Assembly: GCA_900239685.1 (NCBI GenBank)
Contig: OENT01000031.1
Span: forward strand, 186,001 to 250,000
Source: Rotaria macrura
Taxonomy: Eukaryota; Rotifera; Eurotatoria; Philodinida; Philodinidae
DNA length: 64,000 nucleotides
Reading direction: 5' to 3'
The notes beneath the pieces are model-generated. The model had not been told where the DNA came from, ran no database searches, and saw nothing but the letters and a program-made list of their open reading frames with translations. Made by a program: the position numbers and the translations under genes. Below are positions 27,301-39,483 of the stretch, piece after piece. The first letter of the stretch is position 1. Every line of letters starts with the position of its first letter.

Positions 27301-28340
27301 GGAAAAATATTGATTTATAAAAACAAAGATTCAGAAAAATCTAGCAAGAGACGACAACATTAGAGGATTGTTTTAAAATCAAATTACTTGTTTTCATTGA
27401 ACGACGATCATTTGATGGAAACCATTTTAAGATGAACATAGATGAATAGAGGATTAAATAAGCAAGCATTTATCTACTAATAATGTCGAACAATATATAT
27501 ATATATCATTGAATCTTGTCTTCGTTTTTACGGCCAATCATGTGTTAACCGCTGATAATGAATATCTTCGTATAGTGAATGTTGTTTTGTAGTCATTTTA
27601 ATAGTATTTAGTATATAGTCAAATTTTACTAGAGACATAGTTGTAATGTCTATTTTGAAGGTTTTGAATCGTTTTCTCATACCATGAAGTAAATATTCCC
27701 TAATTACTTTTTAAATTGATGAATAAGGTAAAAAAATTATTTTTTAATTACTTAGTACACATCTATAAAAGCAAACGTTCTTATTGCTGTCTATGGTTAA
27801 AAATTCAGAAGAGTAAACTCTTATGGAGAATCATTGTGAAATGAATAGGATGCGTTTCTTGTTTTACTCATATGTAACTATAATGAAAATCAGTTTCTAT
27901 CGTTCTATCAACAATCTATTAAGATTTCAATGATTTCTTTCATTGCTATTCGGAAATATTGGATTCTAATTTTTGACATTGTGTAACATTCATTTTTCAT
28001 ATTCGACTGTAAATTTTAAGGAAAATATCTTTATAAAAATTAAACAAGTACATACGTATATCATATTGATATTTTCTGTAGAAGTATGAGGAATGTAGAC
28101 AATTAAAAAGAGATAGAACTTCAAGAAAATTATAATTTTACTTTTACTTTTAAAAAATATCTATCCTATCAAAACTCTATTCAATCGTACACTGTCGTTA
28201 AATTTTTTTTCAGTTCGAATGTGTTCATTTCTTGATGTACAAGCTGTAATCAGTGTTAAATTCTATGGAATACCCTTGCCTTATTCTTACAATACATCGC
28301 ACAAAATAATTCTGCTAAAATACAACATGTTGTTCGGTCA
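18361..28340. other. Gene-free AT-rich stretch, first part
   Basis: About 10 kb in which I find no supportable coding exon: frames are short (60-90 codons), have no family similarity and do not link by splice sites. Scattered (TA)n tracts occur near 18805-18825, 22857-22877 and 27496-27506. No tRNA or rRNA recognised. It may be intergenic or hold noncoding transcripts or unrecognised old transposon remains. Confidence 0.55.
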
Positions 28341-28884
28341 TCTCTAGTTTTTGTGTACTCAAAAAGTGAGTACACTCTAGAATCGGTCAGTGTGTCCGGC
28401 CGGCCGCTAACACGATAACTCTTTACAAATACATTCGATTGAGCTGAAATTTTGTGCACAGAATTGTCTAATGAATATCTCAGTCGAGTTCGAAGATGAG
28501 AAGGATCCGGCAAGAAATGGCTGAGTTATCGAAAAAAGTGTCATTTTTCACCAAGCAATCCCTGAGGTGGGGTACAGGGATTTTTTCAAAAAAAACTTTT
28601 TTCTGAGAATTATCCACAACTTATATAAATTGACTCAGTTTTTAACGCTGATTCCAAATCTGATATTAGTTTTGAACCAAATCGCAGCTTTCTAACAAAA
28701 CATTGGCTGCAAAATGGTCTCAAATGCACAAAAACTGCATCTAGAAACAAAATTGCGTAGATATGTCTGAGATGATCCGTAGTTTTGGAGTTTCCCAAAA
28801 AGGTTTACCAAGATACTTCTTCCGTGCACACATTCTAGAATGACTGATTTGTCTCATTCACTTTTTGAAGTACACATAACTCTC
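28341..28884. mobile_element. Probable non-autonomous DNA transposon with short terminal inverted repeats
   Basis: The left end (from about 28346) reads AGTTTTTGTGTACT followed by CAAAAAGTGA. The reverse complement of the right end (to about 28881) reads AGTTATGTGTACTT followed by CAAAAAGTGA, giving imperfect inverted repeats of about 24 bp around 536 bp. TCTC occurs on both sides (28341-28344 and 28881-28884) and may be a target duplication, but the exact end is ambiguous by one or two bases. A GC-rich patch (cggccggccgc near 28397) stands out in this AT-rich region. No transposase frame is present; the ORF spanning 28256-28513 is spurious. Confidence 0.6.
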
Positions 28885-29239
28885 GGACATAAGTCCGAAG
28901 TTTTCACATTTATTTAAGAAAGATATTGACTTAACAGTATTTAATGATGATCAGATAATGACCATTCTTTTTGATTGATTGTTTAACAATTTTAATTGAA
29001 AAATCTGATTCAAGTCGATGTAATTGATTCCTAACGTATCTTTCAGACAATCATGAACAAATTCTTTCTTTAGCATGAATAATATCCAATGACATTGTAA
29101 ATTGTCTTAAACATGAAAGTTTTTAAGGATTATTTCCCATCTATCCAATAAAAACGAGAATATGACTATGAAAGTAAACTAAACAATTGAACTTGAATTT
29201 TTGAATTTTGTAAATCAATTAAATCGATTTCAATTTTTA

Positions 29240-29908
29240 ACAAGCGTTGCAAAAGTCTTTCGAAACATGTCGAATTCTGTTACACTCCATTGTCAACTTC
29301 TAAACCAATCAAACTCTGTATGATTCAAAAAGAGCAATTTCTGAACTACAAGTTTTGTACGAGACATATTTTTCGGGACGAAACTGAGAGAAGGAGGAAA
29401 AGCCAAAACACGAAAACACCTCTATACAAGTTCTTGCAACGTTTTTACAACTGAAAAGTTAGTATTTCTAATTATTTTGAATGAAATGAACCAAATTCTA
29501 ACAAAAAAAAATTAAAATGCAGCGCGTCACAACCTCTATCGATATTAACTTTCATAAAAATCGTTAAATCCACTCAGTTTACGACAATATCAGCCACTAT
29601 CTCCAGAGATCATGCATAAACTCATTTCTTCGTGCGTTGTTTGTTCGAAATATGCCACACTATAGAAAGTTAGTAAAAAAATACTTCTGACCGTTGGAAA
29701 ACGGTAAGGTAGTAAGAACTTTTATAGAGATGTTTCGTGTTTTGGCTTTTCCTCCTTCTCTCAGTTTCGTCCCGAAAAATATGTCTCGTACAAAAGTTGC
29801 AGTTCAGACATTGCTCTTTTCGAACCATAAAAAGTTTGATTGGTGTAGAAGTTGGCAATCGGGTGTAATAGAGTTGAACATGTTTCGAAAGACTTTTGCA
29901 ACGCTTGT
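29240..29908. mobile_element. Palindromic MITE flanked by TA, mariner-like target duplication
   Basis: The left arm (about 29240-29460) begins ACAAGCGTTGCAAAAGTC, and the right arm (about 29695-29908) is its imperfect reverse complement, ending GACTTTTGCAACGCTTGT. The arms also share the complement pair around TTTTCGGGACGAAACTGAGA. The central 230 bp does not pair obviously. TA dinucleotides sit directly outside both ends (29238-29239 and 29909-29910), as expected for Tc1/mariner-type target duplication. No transposase is encoded, so it would depend on an element elsewhere. Confidence 0.75.
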
Positions 29909-29910
29909 TA

Positions 29911-31722
29911 GATAGCATATTTTTAAAGTATGTTTTATAGTTTAGGTTATTATGTTTCTAAACATGAATTCTGCGATATAAAGTCAATGTTAATAAAGAT
30001 TGATTATTTTTGCTCATGTTGAAAACATTCGGAGTGTGATAACGACTTTAAAGGAATTTTATGAATAGGTATTGAATTGAAATATACGACTATAATTTTA
30101 TTTCAAAATCGATTCTTTTCTCGTATGTAGAGTGTTACAAAAATTTTGCAGCATTAGAAACTTTTATCTAGTTAAACTCAAAATATAATAGACCCGAACA
30201 TCTTTCGCAGTCAAACAGTACGATTAAACAAATTACATTCATTTCCCACGCTTTCTTTTATTAAATTATTGTTTCTATACGAAGTGTATTTCGCTCGGAG
30301 CAGTAATATTCTGTCAGATAGCTCTTGATGTCTTCGGTCGATCGTTTATATATTTAACATTCATGTCTTTTATTAGACCGAATTTTTCACAGAATCATAT
30401 TTTGAAAATTGCAAAGTTCTCTCTCAATGAACACGCTCTAGAAAAAAAAACTTATAAACAAAGCAACTGATTGCCAAGCCGAGTTTTCTTTTACAATATT
30501 TAGTAAAAAAGTGGGCTCATGTTTCTAGTTAAAATAAAACAAATAGTTGATAAAGCAATTCAATGAGAAGAAGGCTTTGAATGTGTACTAAAAATGATGT
30601 TTTTGCACAACGTATCCAACATACCATTTTTTATTAGACTCGAATAGATTGTTAATCGAACGTAGAAAAATTGTCAACAAATAGCGTATTGATATGCAAT
30701 AGTAGTTTTAATTAGTAGATCTTTAAGCACTTGTTTTTAATAGGAGGAGAAGGTTTGACTCGTACAAGCATGTAATTCTATTGTTCTGAATTTAGATGAA
30801 TATCAATTTGCATAGAATTGAATTGCACAACTTTTAGAATGAAATTGAAGATTTTAACTTCTGTCTGAACTGACATACATGTAGAACGCAAAATCGAGCA
30901 AAATTTTTGTGAAACCCGATATACACATATATTTCGTTTCTTCGATGCTTGCCTTCGTTTACATGAGTTTCAATAGTTGTAAATTATGTATCCTCTTATA
31001 GAAATGAATTGAACGCATTATTAATCAGATTAAAGATCAAAGTGATCGGTGTAGCTTGACAACCTTCATAATTTACTCATATTGATGACCTTCAATTGAA
31101 TGATTCGTTCATTCTTGTTTTTTCTTTTTATTTGAAGCCAAATACATGTACGAGATCAATCGATGAACTATTAATTCGATTAATCATTATGCTTGCACAT
31201 AGTGCCTACAACAGATACAGATTGATTCAGAAAAGTATGTAAACATATCATTAGTCCTGTTGAATATTTTCTCTCCTCTTTGAGAAAAATGCTCAAATTG
31301 AAATTTCTCTTTCGTTTGAACATGTAAACATTCTATGTTTAGGGTATTTCATAGTATTCAATCAGAAGTCTATTTTATATGAAAACGAACCTTCGAATTC
31401 TCAATGAAGCAACAATGGATTAATTCAGGAATTAGTGACTGAATACTTCTTGAACAGTACGTAGTTTCTAGTTTGTTCATAGCTGACGACAATTACAAAT
31501 TAGTGAATGTTCATGTCTAGCCAATGCCAATGATGTAATTAGCTACATATCACAATTGATAAATCCAATAAGGAACGTTTTAGAAAAAACATTGAATAAT
31601 GAATCATGATTGTAAATAAAAAACGTTGACATGTACCGATGATAAATGAAATTTTGAACTAAAGTCAATGCGAATGCTCAACTGTAAGGAACTGTACACA
31701 CTTTTATTTTCTTATTACCTAT
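29911..31722. other. Gene-free AT-rich stretch between two elements
   Basis: About 1.8 kb without a supportable gene, RNA or repeat. Frames are short and show no family similarity. Confidence 0.5.
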
Positions 31723-33451
31723 ATCTAAGAAGCATCGCACGTAAGCCACGACCAACGTTGCGCAATGACTGCCACCGATCGGGCTGATATTTTCACAGTA
31801 GATACGCCTAACATATCTAGGAATAAGCTGCATATTTCAGCTCAAACGGATAAATCATTCTAGAGGTATAGACGTTGCAAGCATGAGGGGGTAACTAGGC
31901 TATACTTTGAGTACTTTTCAGAGCAATACTTTTCAGTAAATTTCCATTTTCTAAACAACGATAAGAGTTATAACAGAAATTTTTTTATCAAAAATACTAT
32001 CAATGTTGGGCTACGTTTTCATGCTAATGCAAGTTCCTTATGGTCGAAGACTTTTGGATCGCTGCTGTACGTCCTCTCGAAAAACGGTGACCTCGTCGAT
32101 TAGACAAGTTGGTTGGATCAGCACTCTAGAATTTTTCGAAATTAGTCTCATTTGAAAGAGCATATCAAGATACATCGATTCACGTTTCCAAAACTTTGTG
32201 ATATTGAACTTCGGTAGCAGAAATTTCTCGAATAAGACCAAAAGTACCGGAAATTCCCTTTATTCTAAGTATGAGAAAATTAATATTTTTGTCAAGTATT
32301 GGATTACTATATTTCAAATGAAAGCCCACCTCGACAGACCTTAAAATTCGAAATTTCAACTTATTAGGACCCACCTATGAAAAATGGTGCAGGATATTTA
32401 CTGTAATTATTTCATTTTCCAACATATTTCTGCTGGAATATTTCCAATTGAAAAACCAGTTTTCAATGTTTACTGCATGTGTGATGTAGCTCCTAACGAG
32501 CTTTGAAAACTGATAAAATAGTTTTGAATATAAATTAATTTTTACAAAGATATCACTTCTTTTCCAATTTCTTCTTTTATTTTGCTGTGGTCCCCTTCAG
32601 GAAAATCCAAAAAATTCGATTTTTGATTTTCAGCACGACATTTTGCGAAAATAAAGATCACAATAAGAAAAGTTTATGTTGAAAACGTCTGACCCTTTGG
32701 TTGCTCCCTTAAGAAAATATCGATATGCGAAAAATCAGGGGTATTGAATACCCGCAATAAATATACAAAAAATGAATCCTTCACCATTTTTCATAGGTGG
32801 GTCCTAATAAGTTGAAATTTTGAATTTTAAGGTCTGTCGAGGTGGGCTTTCATTTGAAATATAGTAATCCAATATTTGATAAAAAAATTAATTTTCTCAT
32901 ACTTAGAATGAAGGGAATTTCCGGTACTTGTGTTTTTTATCTAAAAAGTTTCTGCTACCGAAGTTCAATATCACAAAGTTTTGGAAACGTGAATCGATGT
33001 ATCTTGATATGCTCTTTCAAATGAGACTAATTTCGAAAAATTCTAGAGTGCTGATCCAACCAACTTGTCTAATCGACGAGGTCACCGTTTTTCGAGAGGA
33101 CGTACAGCAGCGATCCAAAAGTCTTCGACCATAAGGAACTTGCATTAGCATGAAAACGTAGCCCAACATTGATAGTATTTTTGATAAAAAAATTTCTGTT
33201 ATAACTCTTATCGTTGTTTAGAAAATGGAAATTTACTGAAAAGTATTGCTCTGAAAAGTACTCAAAGTATAGCCTAGTTACCCCCTCATGCTTGCAACGT
33301 CTATACCTCTAGAATGATTTATCCGTTTGAGCTGAAATATGCAGCTTATTCCTAGATATGTTAGGCCTATCTACTGTGAAAATATCAGACCGATCGGTGA
33401 CAGTCATTGCGAAAAATTGGTCGTGGCTTACGTACAATGCCTCCTAAGATC
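31723..33451. mobile_element. Large foldback (giant palindrome) element
   Basis: Two arms of about 675 bp (31723-32395 and 32773-33451) are inverted copies around a loop of about 377 bp. Corresponding sites include GTAAGCCACGACCAA near the left end against TTGGTCGTGGCTTAC near the right end, and the inner border TAGGACCCACCTATGAAAAA against TTTTTCATAGGTGGGTCCTA. The two arms even yield the same 60-odd-residue chance frame on opposite strands, showing very high identity with few indels. No transposase or other protein motif is seen. The outer ends are ragged (ATCTAAGA against ATCTTAGG) and no clean target duplication was found. Likely a non-autonomous foldback or MITE-like transposon; a local inverted duplication is the alternative. 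Confidence 0.75.
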
Positions 33452-34433
33452 ATTAAAAAATTTTTTTAATTTAATTTTCAAATATAGTTATTTTTGAACA
33501 TAGTTGACCAGTAGTAATACATGAACATGATCCTGCAATAATAGTTTTTACTATGATATTTCTGGCATGATTTCTTGCTGTCATGATCTTAAAAATAGTT
33601 TATAGTCTTTTTTTTTACATACACAGTCAAATCCGATACTATGTGCTTGATAACATCATTGGTCTGATCGTGTAAGATCTTACTATCGTATTGGTTAATC
33701 TGAATGTTTTTTCAAAAACGTTTATCATGAATCTTGCATAGTCTATTAACAATGAGACAAAAACATTCACGAAATCATAGTTTTTATCAAGGTTTTTTCA
33801 GAAGATGATTTGTTTTTACAAGATATTTCGAACAAATTCTAAAAATGGAATGATCTGCACAAGAATAACTGTTAATACATTTGACTTTCAATTAGTATTA
33901 GAGACAATGATTCCTTTTGTATTTGAAATATGATTTCTTCGGATCTAAAAAATTTTATTCAGAATTTTGTCATTGCTTCGAAAATGCAAAATGTAATCAA
34001 AAAAATATCGAGCTACTCGTGATTCTCAGTAAACATAGTAGAATATTGACGTCTTTTTTACGCTCTAATGATCACGTTATCATGATTGGCATGTCGATTG
34101 ATGACTATAATTTTCTTTTTTCTCACTTCTAGCGAAACCTATTGATCACGAGATTGATAAATACCACTCAATAAACCATAAAAAATAACCAACCGCTACA
34201 AATTAAAAGTAAATTTATTTATTTAACTTTTTTAATTAATAAAATCTTTCCTATGTACAAGACAAAATAAAATAAAATAACATAAACAAAGCTATAAATT
34301 ATTCATGAAATTCACAGATTCTTCAAGTTGTCACAATGATTCTATAACAAATAATCCAAGGTGTTTTCCGTGTGGTCTTTGTAGTATGAAAACAATAGTT
34401 TCTCTCATGTACATTCATTCATTTAATACATAA
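33452..34433. other. Spacer downstream of the RASGEF1-like gene
   Basis: About 1 kb of AT-rich sequence between the foldback element and the end of the minus-strand RASGEF1-like gene. Nothing recognisable apart from probable 3' UTR next to 34433. Confidence 0.5.
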
Positions 34434-37400
34434 TTAGAAGCCTAATTTAGCTCTGAAAATAACAAACAGCACAATATTGAATAACAAAAGAAATTATTTT
34501 GTGTTATAAACTCATTTACCTTAGTGATCGAAGTTGATCACGATCATGTTCTGTCTCAGGTGGTTCACATTCATAACTGGCTGCCATTAATGCTATAACA
34601 AGAGAAATAACTTATTTCAAATTATTCTGTTCATATACATACAATCTTCACTGAATACAGGACTTGTCACAACATAATTAATAATGCTTTCATAACGAGC
34701 AAATGAACACTAAAATTTCGTTGAACATTTAGACAAGTCAAAATGATTCTTCTGAAAATCTTACTTTACTTGATTTACATCGAATGAATTCTTCTGAAAT
34801 AAATCGAGCTAGAATATAAAATTTCTAAACGAGAAAAAAAGAAGCAAAAATTTGTATGTACGTATGTCAATAAAACACGTTCATGATCATCGCTATTTGA
34901 GATATGTACTGCTGTCTGACTTTGACGATGTTTTTTTTCGTCAGTATGTACTCATCACACATTCGGCTTCAAGGACTGAAGTTCCGTTCAGTGTATTTCA
35001 TGAAGGCATACATTCGTTTATTTATTTAGTTCTTATTATTTTGTTGAGATGAAGCTATTTGAAACTGTATTAGTTTTTATACTACGATCTGAACTTGTAC
35101 ATTCATACCGAATTCGACAATTTCTTGTACTGAGTATTCATTTTTTTATAATGAGCAACGATATCTAGTAGATCTTGTTTCACATCCCTGAGAATGTTTT
35201 GATTGTTTCTTTACATTAAATTGGTTTAAAGTAAACATTTGAATAAAGTGAAGATTTTTTTAGGGCTTAGTTCTTACTTGTTAATCGACATAGAGCTTGA
35301 AAAAAAAACTCAATAGAAGCTTTTGTAGGGTTTCAATCAAATGACTATAAAGTATTGGTTGGACGAAAAAGAAAAAGGAGAGAATCGTAGGAATTCACAA
35401 GGAGCATAGGATTAGAGTGTCTCATCAGATTATTTTACCTTAAGATTAAGTTCTTCATGACCATGATCTGTCACAATTAAATCGGGTGAACGAATTTTAA
35501 TAAAATAAACATCGCGTAAGAAAATGCTGAGAAATGGAATAATAACCTTAAAAGAAAAAAGAATCGTATTTAATTGTCTAGTACGTAAACTAAACATGAA
35601 CTTATACCATGCCCGATTGCCAATGATGTTTTTCTGCTCGTTGCATTGCAGCTTTAAGAATTGATCGATAAATGCAAAAATTCTTGCTTGGATTCATATA
35701 CTTTTCTAATGTTTCTAATTTAGCACGATTTGCTTTACTCCACTACAAGGCAAAAATAAACATTAATTAAGTGTTACTTTTAGTAGCATTATTTGAATGG
35801 ATCTATACCGTTTTTTTCAGACGCTTGACAGGTAACATGTTAAGGCCACCTAGATGAAAAACATGCTGTCAAATTAATATAAAACAGAAAGAACTTCAAT
35901 TCAAGGATAAATATCCCATCGTGATAGAATATATTAAAAGTCTCTAACTATGCATTGGCAATCACATTATCGAACAAAAGAAGAGTAAACATATTGAAGG
36001 AATGATGTCCTTGTAAAAATAGGTTTTCATGATTTTTCGTGTGTTGATGAAATAAATGTTAATGAAAATAAGATTATACTTGTCATTGATTCTCGTGAGA
36101 TTAAGAAACAAATAGGAGGAAACGTTTTCTTCTCTCATGAGATATAGATTGTGACATACAAGTTTATCATATATATATATATATATGCATTATAAACAAT
36201 TGTTTTTTCTTTTTTTCATCTTGAAATATGCATCTCATAAAATATAAACATATTAGTCATGCTTTTATTCTGCATTAAAATTTTTCTTTCTTGGGATTGT
36301 AAAAGGAATGAAGTCTCGTTGGACGATGTTCTAAGTATTCTGCTCATTTCTGGTATCGTTAAGGTTTACTCGAACTTGAAGTTGTTTCGATCAAAAGAAA
36401 ACAAAAGAAAAGAAAAGAACTCCATTTGTGTATTCAACATCAACCGTACATACCTAATATTCCCATCATTGAATTGAAATTTCCTGTGTTAAAACATTCG
36501 AGTGCAGCATCAATAAAATAATTGAGAAGTTTAACACGAATATGTCGTTTTAAATGTTTAATAATTTCTGTTGTTACAAACGATGATAGACGATTACTCC
36601 AATTAATATATGCTTCAAGACAATATGTCCAAGAATTTGTTGATGATGATGATGACAATGATGACTTAGTCGAATGAGAATCTGACGCTGATGATGAATC
36701 TGATGAACGCATATGAATAAATTCTTCGGCTCCTATCGCTTTAAGTCTATCCTAAAAATAGATCATTGATATATTCATATATTGTTTAATTAATTATAAA
36801 TTCTATTTTAGTTATGCATACTAATTCAATATGTGTCAATTGATGTGCAAATTCTTTAGGACATGGACATTGTTCATAAATATCAGTCTAATGAATCAAT
36901 GTAAACGTAGCATGAATTGAAATTTGAAAGCAATAAAAATGAATCGATGCTTACAGTCAATGCAGATGTTGTTAAACGATTGGCTATTTCATTATCAATT
37001 AATTGTAAGTATTGTTCATAACGATCGAGAATATTCAGCTGAAGAAATAATAATTAAATAAAACAAAAACAGACATTATACATAATTTGAATAGGACATG
37101 CGTGTTGCTTTTGTAAAACGTACCTTTGACATAATATCGGATAAAAGTAATTTAACATTTGGTCCAAACATAGGATCAATTTTAATTATTTGATTTGTGA
37201 CACATTCAAGTTGATTCATTAATGCTGGTGTACGAAAATCATATGAAAATGTTTTTGTCCAATGAACTAACATTGAAAGATAATTGACAAGTAAATTTGT
37301 TCGTTGTTCCTATTGATTACCGAAGGCAAAGAGAAAGAAGAGAATCGTATTATTTATTTTCGATTGTCAAAATGATATATTTCGTACTTGAGAACAACGA

Positions 37401-38321
37401 GTAAAATTATTGAAAACAACCTTTGCTATCTTGTTAAATAGAAGTACAGGATTGATATATGATCGACAACAAAGAAGTGCTGGATAAAGAAACGTTATCT
37501 TCGAAAAATAACAACAAATTATTTCGTTAAGAGATTATTTTTGCTTTTTTTTCTTCATTCTCAAGATTTATTTTTTACTTCAGGTGTACTACTAAATGTT
37601 GGAGTTAATCGGTCGATCAATTCGTCGAGTGTTATCGAATCAGTACGAACAGTAGAAAAGTCAGGTCCCGGTGTTGGCGAACGAAATGTTGATTCATCAT
37701 TGTTAATACCTAGCTGTTGCTTATTTTCCAACAATGACGATTGCTATAGTGTGTATAGATAAAGATAAAAATGATGTCACAAGACGAAGAAGAAGGATGA
37801 GGAGGAAAAAATTCGACCGGAATAACTATGAAATTTTAATTACTTACAATGACACTTTCATAATGTAATGGTGCTCTACTTGCTAATGCTGATGAAGGTC
37901 GAAAGACAGCTGTTCGAACAAAATACTTCGGATTTGAATAAGAAAAGGAAACATCCGATGGACAAGGACTTGCACGATGAATATTAAGACTTGTTTGACT
38001 TGCTGTACGTGGTATTTGACGTTCAATTATTGGCATAGCGGTAGTTGCAGTGCTTGTCGATGATGAAATACTGTCAACACTGTGTGTGCGAGAATTGTGA
38101 TGATGACGGAAATAACGGAATTCAGGCGAAAGTGAATCATTCATCGATTGTAGAGAAGGTGTGTGTGGTTGCCAACCACCAGTCGTTTCATTTCGTTGTT
38201 GATTAAAATATGCTTTTCTTAGTAATTTTTCTCGTTTTTCTCTTGCTGTTCCTAGAAATACTCCATGACCAGACGATGATATCGTTGAATTAACACTACT
38301 ATTTCCATAACGATGATGCAT
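34434..38321 (-). CDS. Ras/Rap guanine nucleotide exchange factor, RASGEF1 family
   Basis: Fourteen exons (38321-37848, 37743-37579, 37498-37388, 37309-37124, 37038-36955, 36887-36822, 36751-36454, 35849-35809, 35742-35608, 35546-35439, 34824-34765, 34709-34643, 34592-34520, 34452-34434) give 628 residues in one frame. The first 200 residues are Ser-rich and low complexity. A RasGEF-N region follows (TLDELIDRLTP, then TKTFSYDFRTPALM), and the catalytic CDC25-like domain carries HQLTHIELDRLKAIGAEEF, YFIDAALECFNTGNFNSMMG, NMLPVKRLKKTWSK and IPFLSIFLRDVYFI. The ending VFSEDSLMAASYE and LRSLRAKLGF matches RASGEF1A/B/C, whose vertebrate members act on Rap2. A Ser-rich insert precedes the catalytic helices (exon 36751-36454). 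The ATG at 38321 lies 8 nt after a splice acceptor, so an upstream exon is possible. Introns at 34825-35438 and 35850-36453 are about 600 bp. Confidence 0.93.
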
Positions 38322-38538
38322 TCTATGAACTAAAGTGACAAAAGAATAAAAGAAACGAAGAATATCTATGGCCTCATCGTGAGAAAGACATTGAAAGTGA
38401 AGTGTAAAGGTACTCAAATGAATGGATTGCATATGTGAATAAAAAAAAAGGCGAAAAAAAAATCTAGAAATGAATGAAAATAAGTTAAATGGGACTTTTA
38501 TTTCTTCATAGGCAATTTCTCTTTTTTTTGCGAGCTTA

Positions 38539-38544
38539 TTTATT
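38539..38544 (-). terminator. Candidate poly(A) signal of inositol oxygenase gene
   Basis: AATAAA on the minus strand about 54 bp downstream of the inositol oxygenase stop codon. Such hexamers are common by chance in this AT-rich sequence. Confidence 0.4.
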
Positions 38545-38597
38545 TGTTCAGATTAATCAAATGAATCATTGAAAGTATATTCACGAGTCAGTCATGA

Positions 38598-39483
38598 TTA
38601 CCATGCGATGATGCCTGGAATATATTTTTCGATCAATGATACATAATACGGTTCAACTTCATCGATATTCGGCAGTTCAAAATCACTTTTTGTATATAAA
38701 TCAAATTTTTGAAAACGTCGAACCGAATCAAGCATTCGGAGATCCTTTTCATCGCATAAATACATATAAGCGTTACTTGTATGCCTAAAAGATTATGAAT
38801 ATTAAAAACGATGATCACATAAACAAAACAAAAAACTTTTACCAAGGATAAAATGAATGATATCGAATAATATATAAACCTTCATCGGGTAATGTACATG
38901 TCGGATGATTCGTCAAAACTTGGTAAAGATATTCATCATGACCCCATGACATCATACATTGATCAAGACCACCATTAGGTTTATACATACCATATTTCGT
39001 TGAATAAATTTCATGATTTAAATCAGGATTATTTTCAAATGTCGTTTTACGATAAACGATTTTATCGCTGAATTGACAGCCAACAGGAAATGTATCACCC
39101 ACAACAGCCCATTGCGGCTCATTGTACAGACCCAATACTTTTCCACAATCATGTATAAGACCAATTAAGTGAAGCCAATCTTTATCTGGATAGGCTTTTC
39201 TTATACCTTCAGCTGTTTGAAAACCATGATACATATTTGGTATATCAATATCAAGATCACTTTCATCAACGAATGTATTTAATTTCTTCAATGCTTCATA
39301 CATTGTCATACGATCATGATCGAAATTCAACCAAGTATCATATTGTTTACGAACATAGTCCACACATTGATATGAATGCATTTGTTTATACGTATTATAG
39401 ACTCGTTGAACAATAGAACTATCGTTACTTGTTGGTGCATCATTAAATTGCCGAAAATTATTAAGATTTTCTACTTGCAACAT
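38598..39483 (-). CDS. MIOX: Myo-inositol oxygenase
   Basis: Converts myo-inositol and O2 to D-glucuronate with a mixed-valent di-iron centre in the cytosol. Two exons (39483-38843 and 38784-38598) joined by a 58 bp intron that splits a Trp codon encode 275 residues; mammalian enzymes have about 285. All six iron ligands of the family are present: His86 (MYHGFQTAE), His111 and Asp112 (LIHDCGK), His182 (SWGHDEYLY), His209 (YHSFYPW) and Asp242 (FQKFDLYTK). Their spacing nearly equals the mouse enzyme's. The end KYIPGIIAW is also characteristic. The first in-frame ATG is at 39483; the open frame runs upstream only through non-ATG codons. It lies about 1.1 kb downstream of the Ly6-like gene's stop on the same strand. 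Confidence 0.96.

Noticed and set aside
28256..28513. 85-codon minus-strand frame over the left end of the short-TIR element
   Set aside because: It crosses the element boundary and has no transposase similarity.
32038..33134. Two matching 67-residue frames on opposite strands
   Set aside because: They are the same chance frame in the two arms of the foldback element; there is no transposase or other protein motif.
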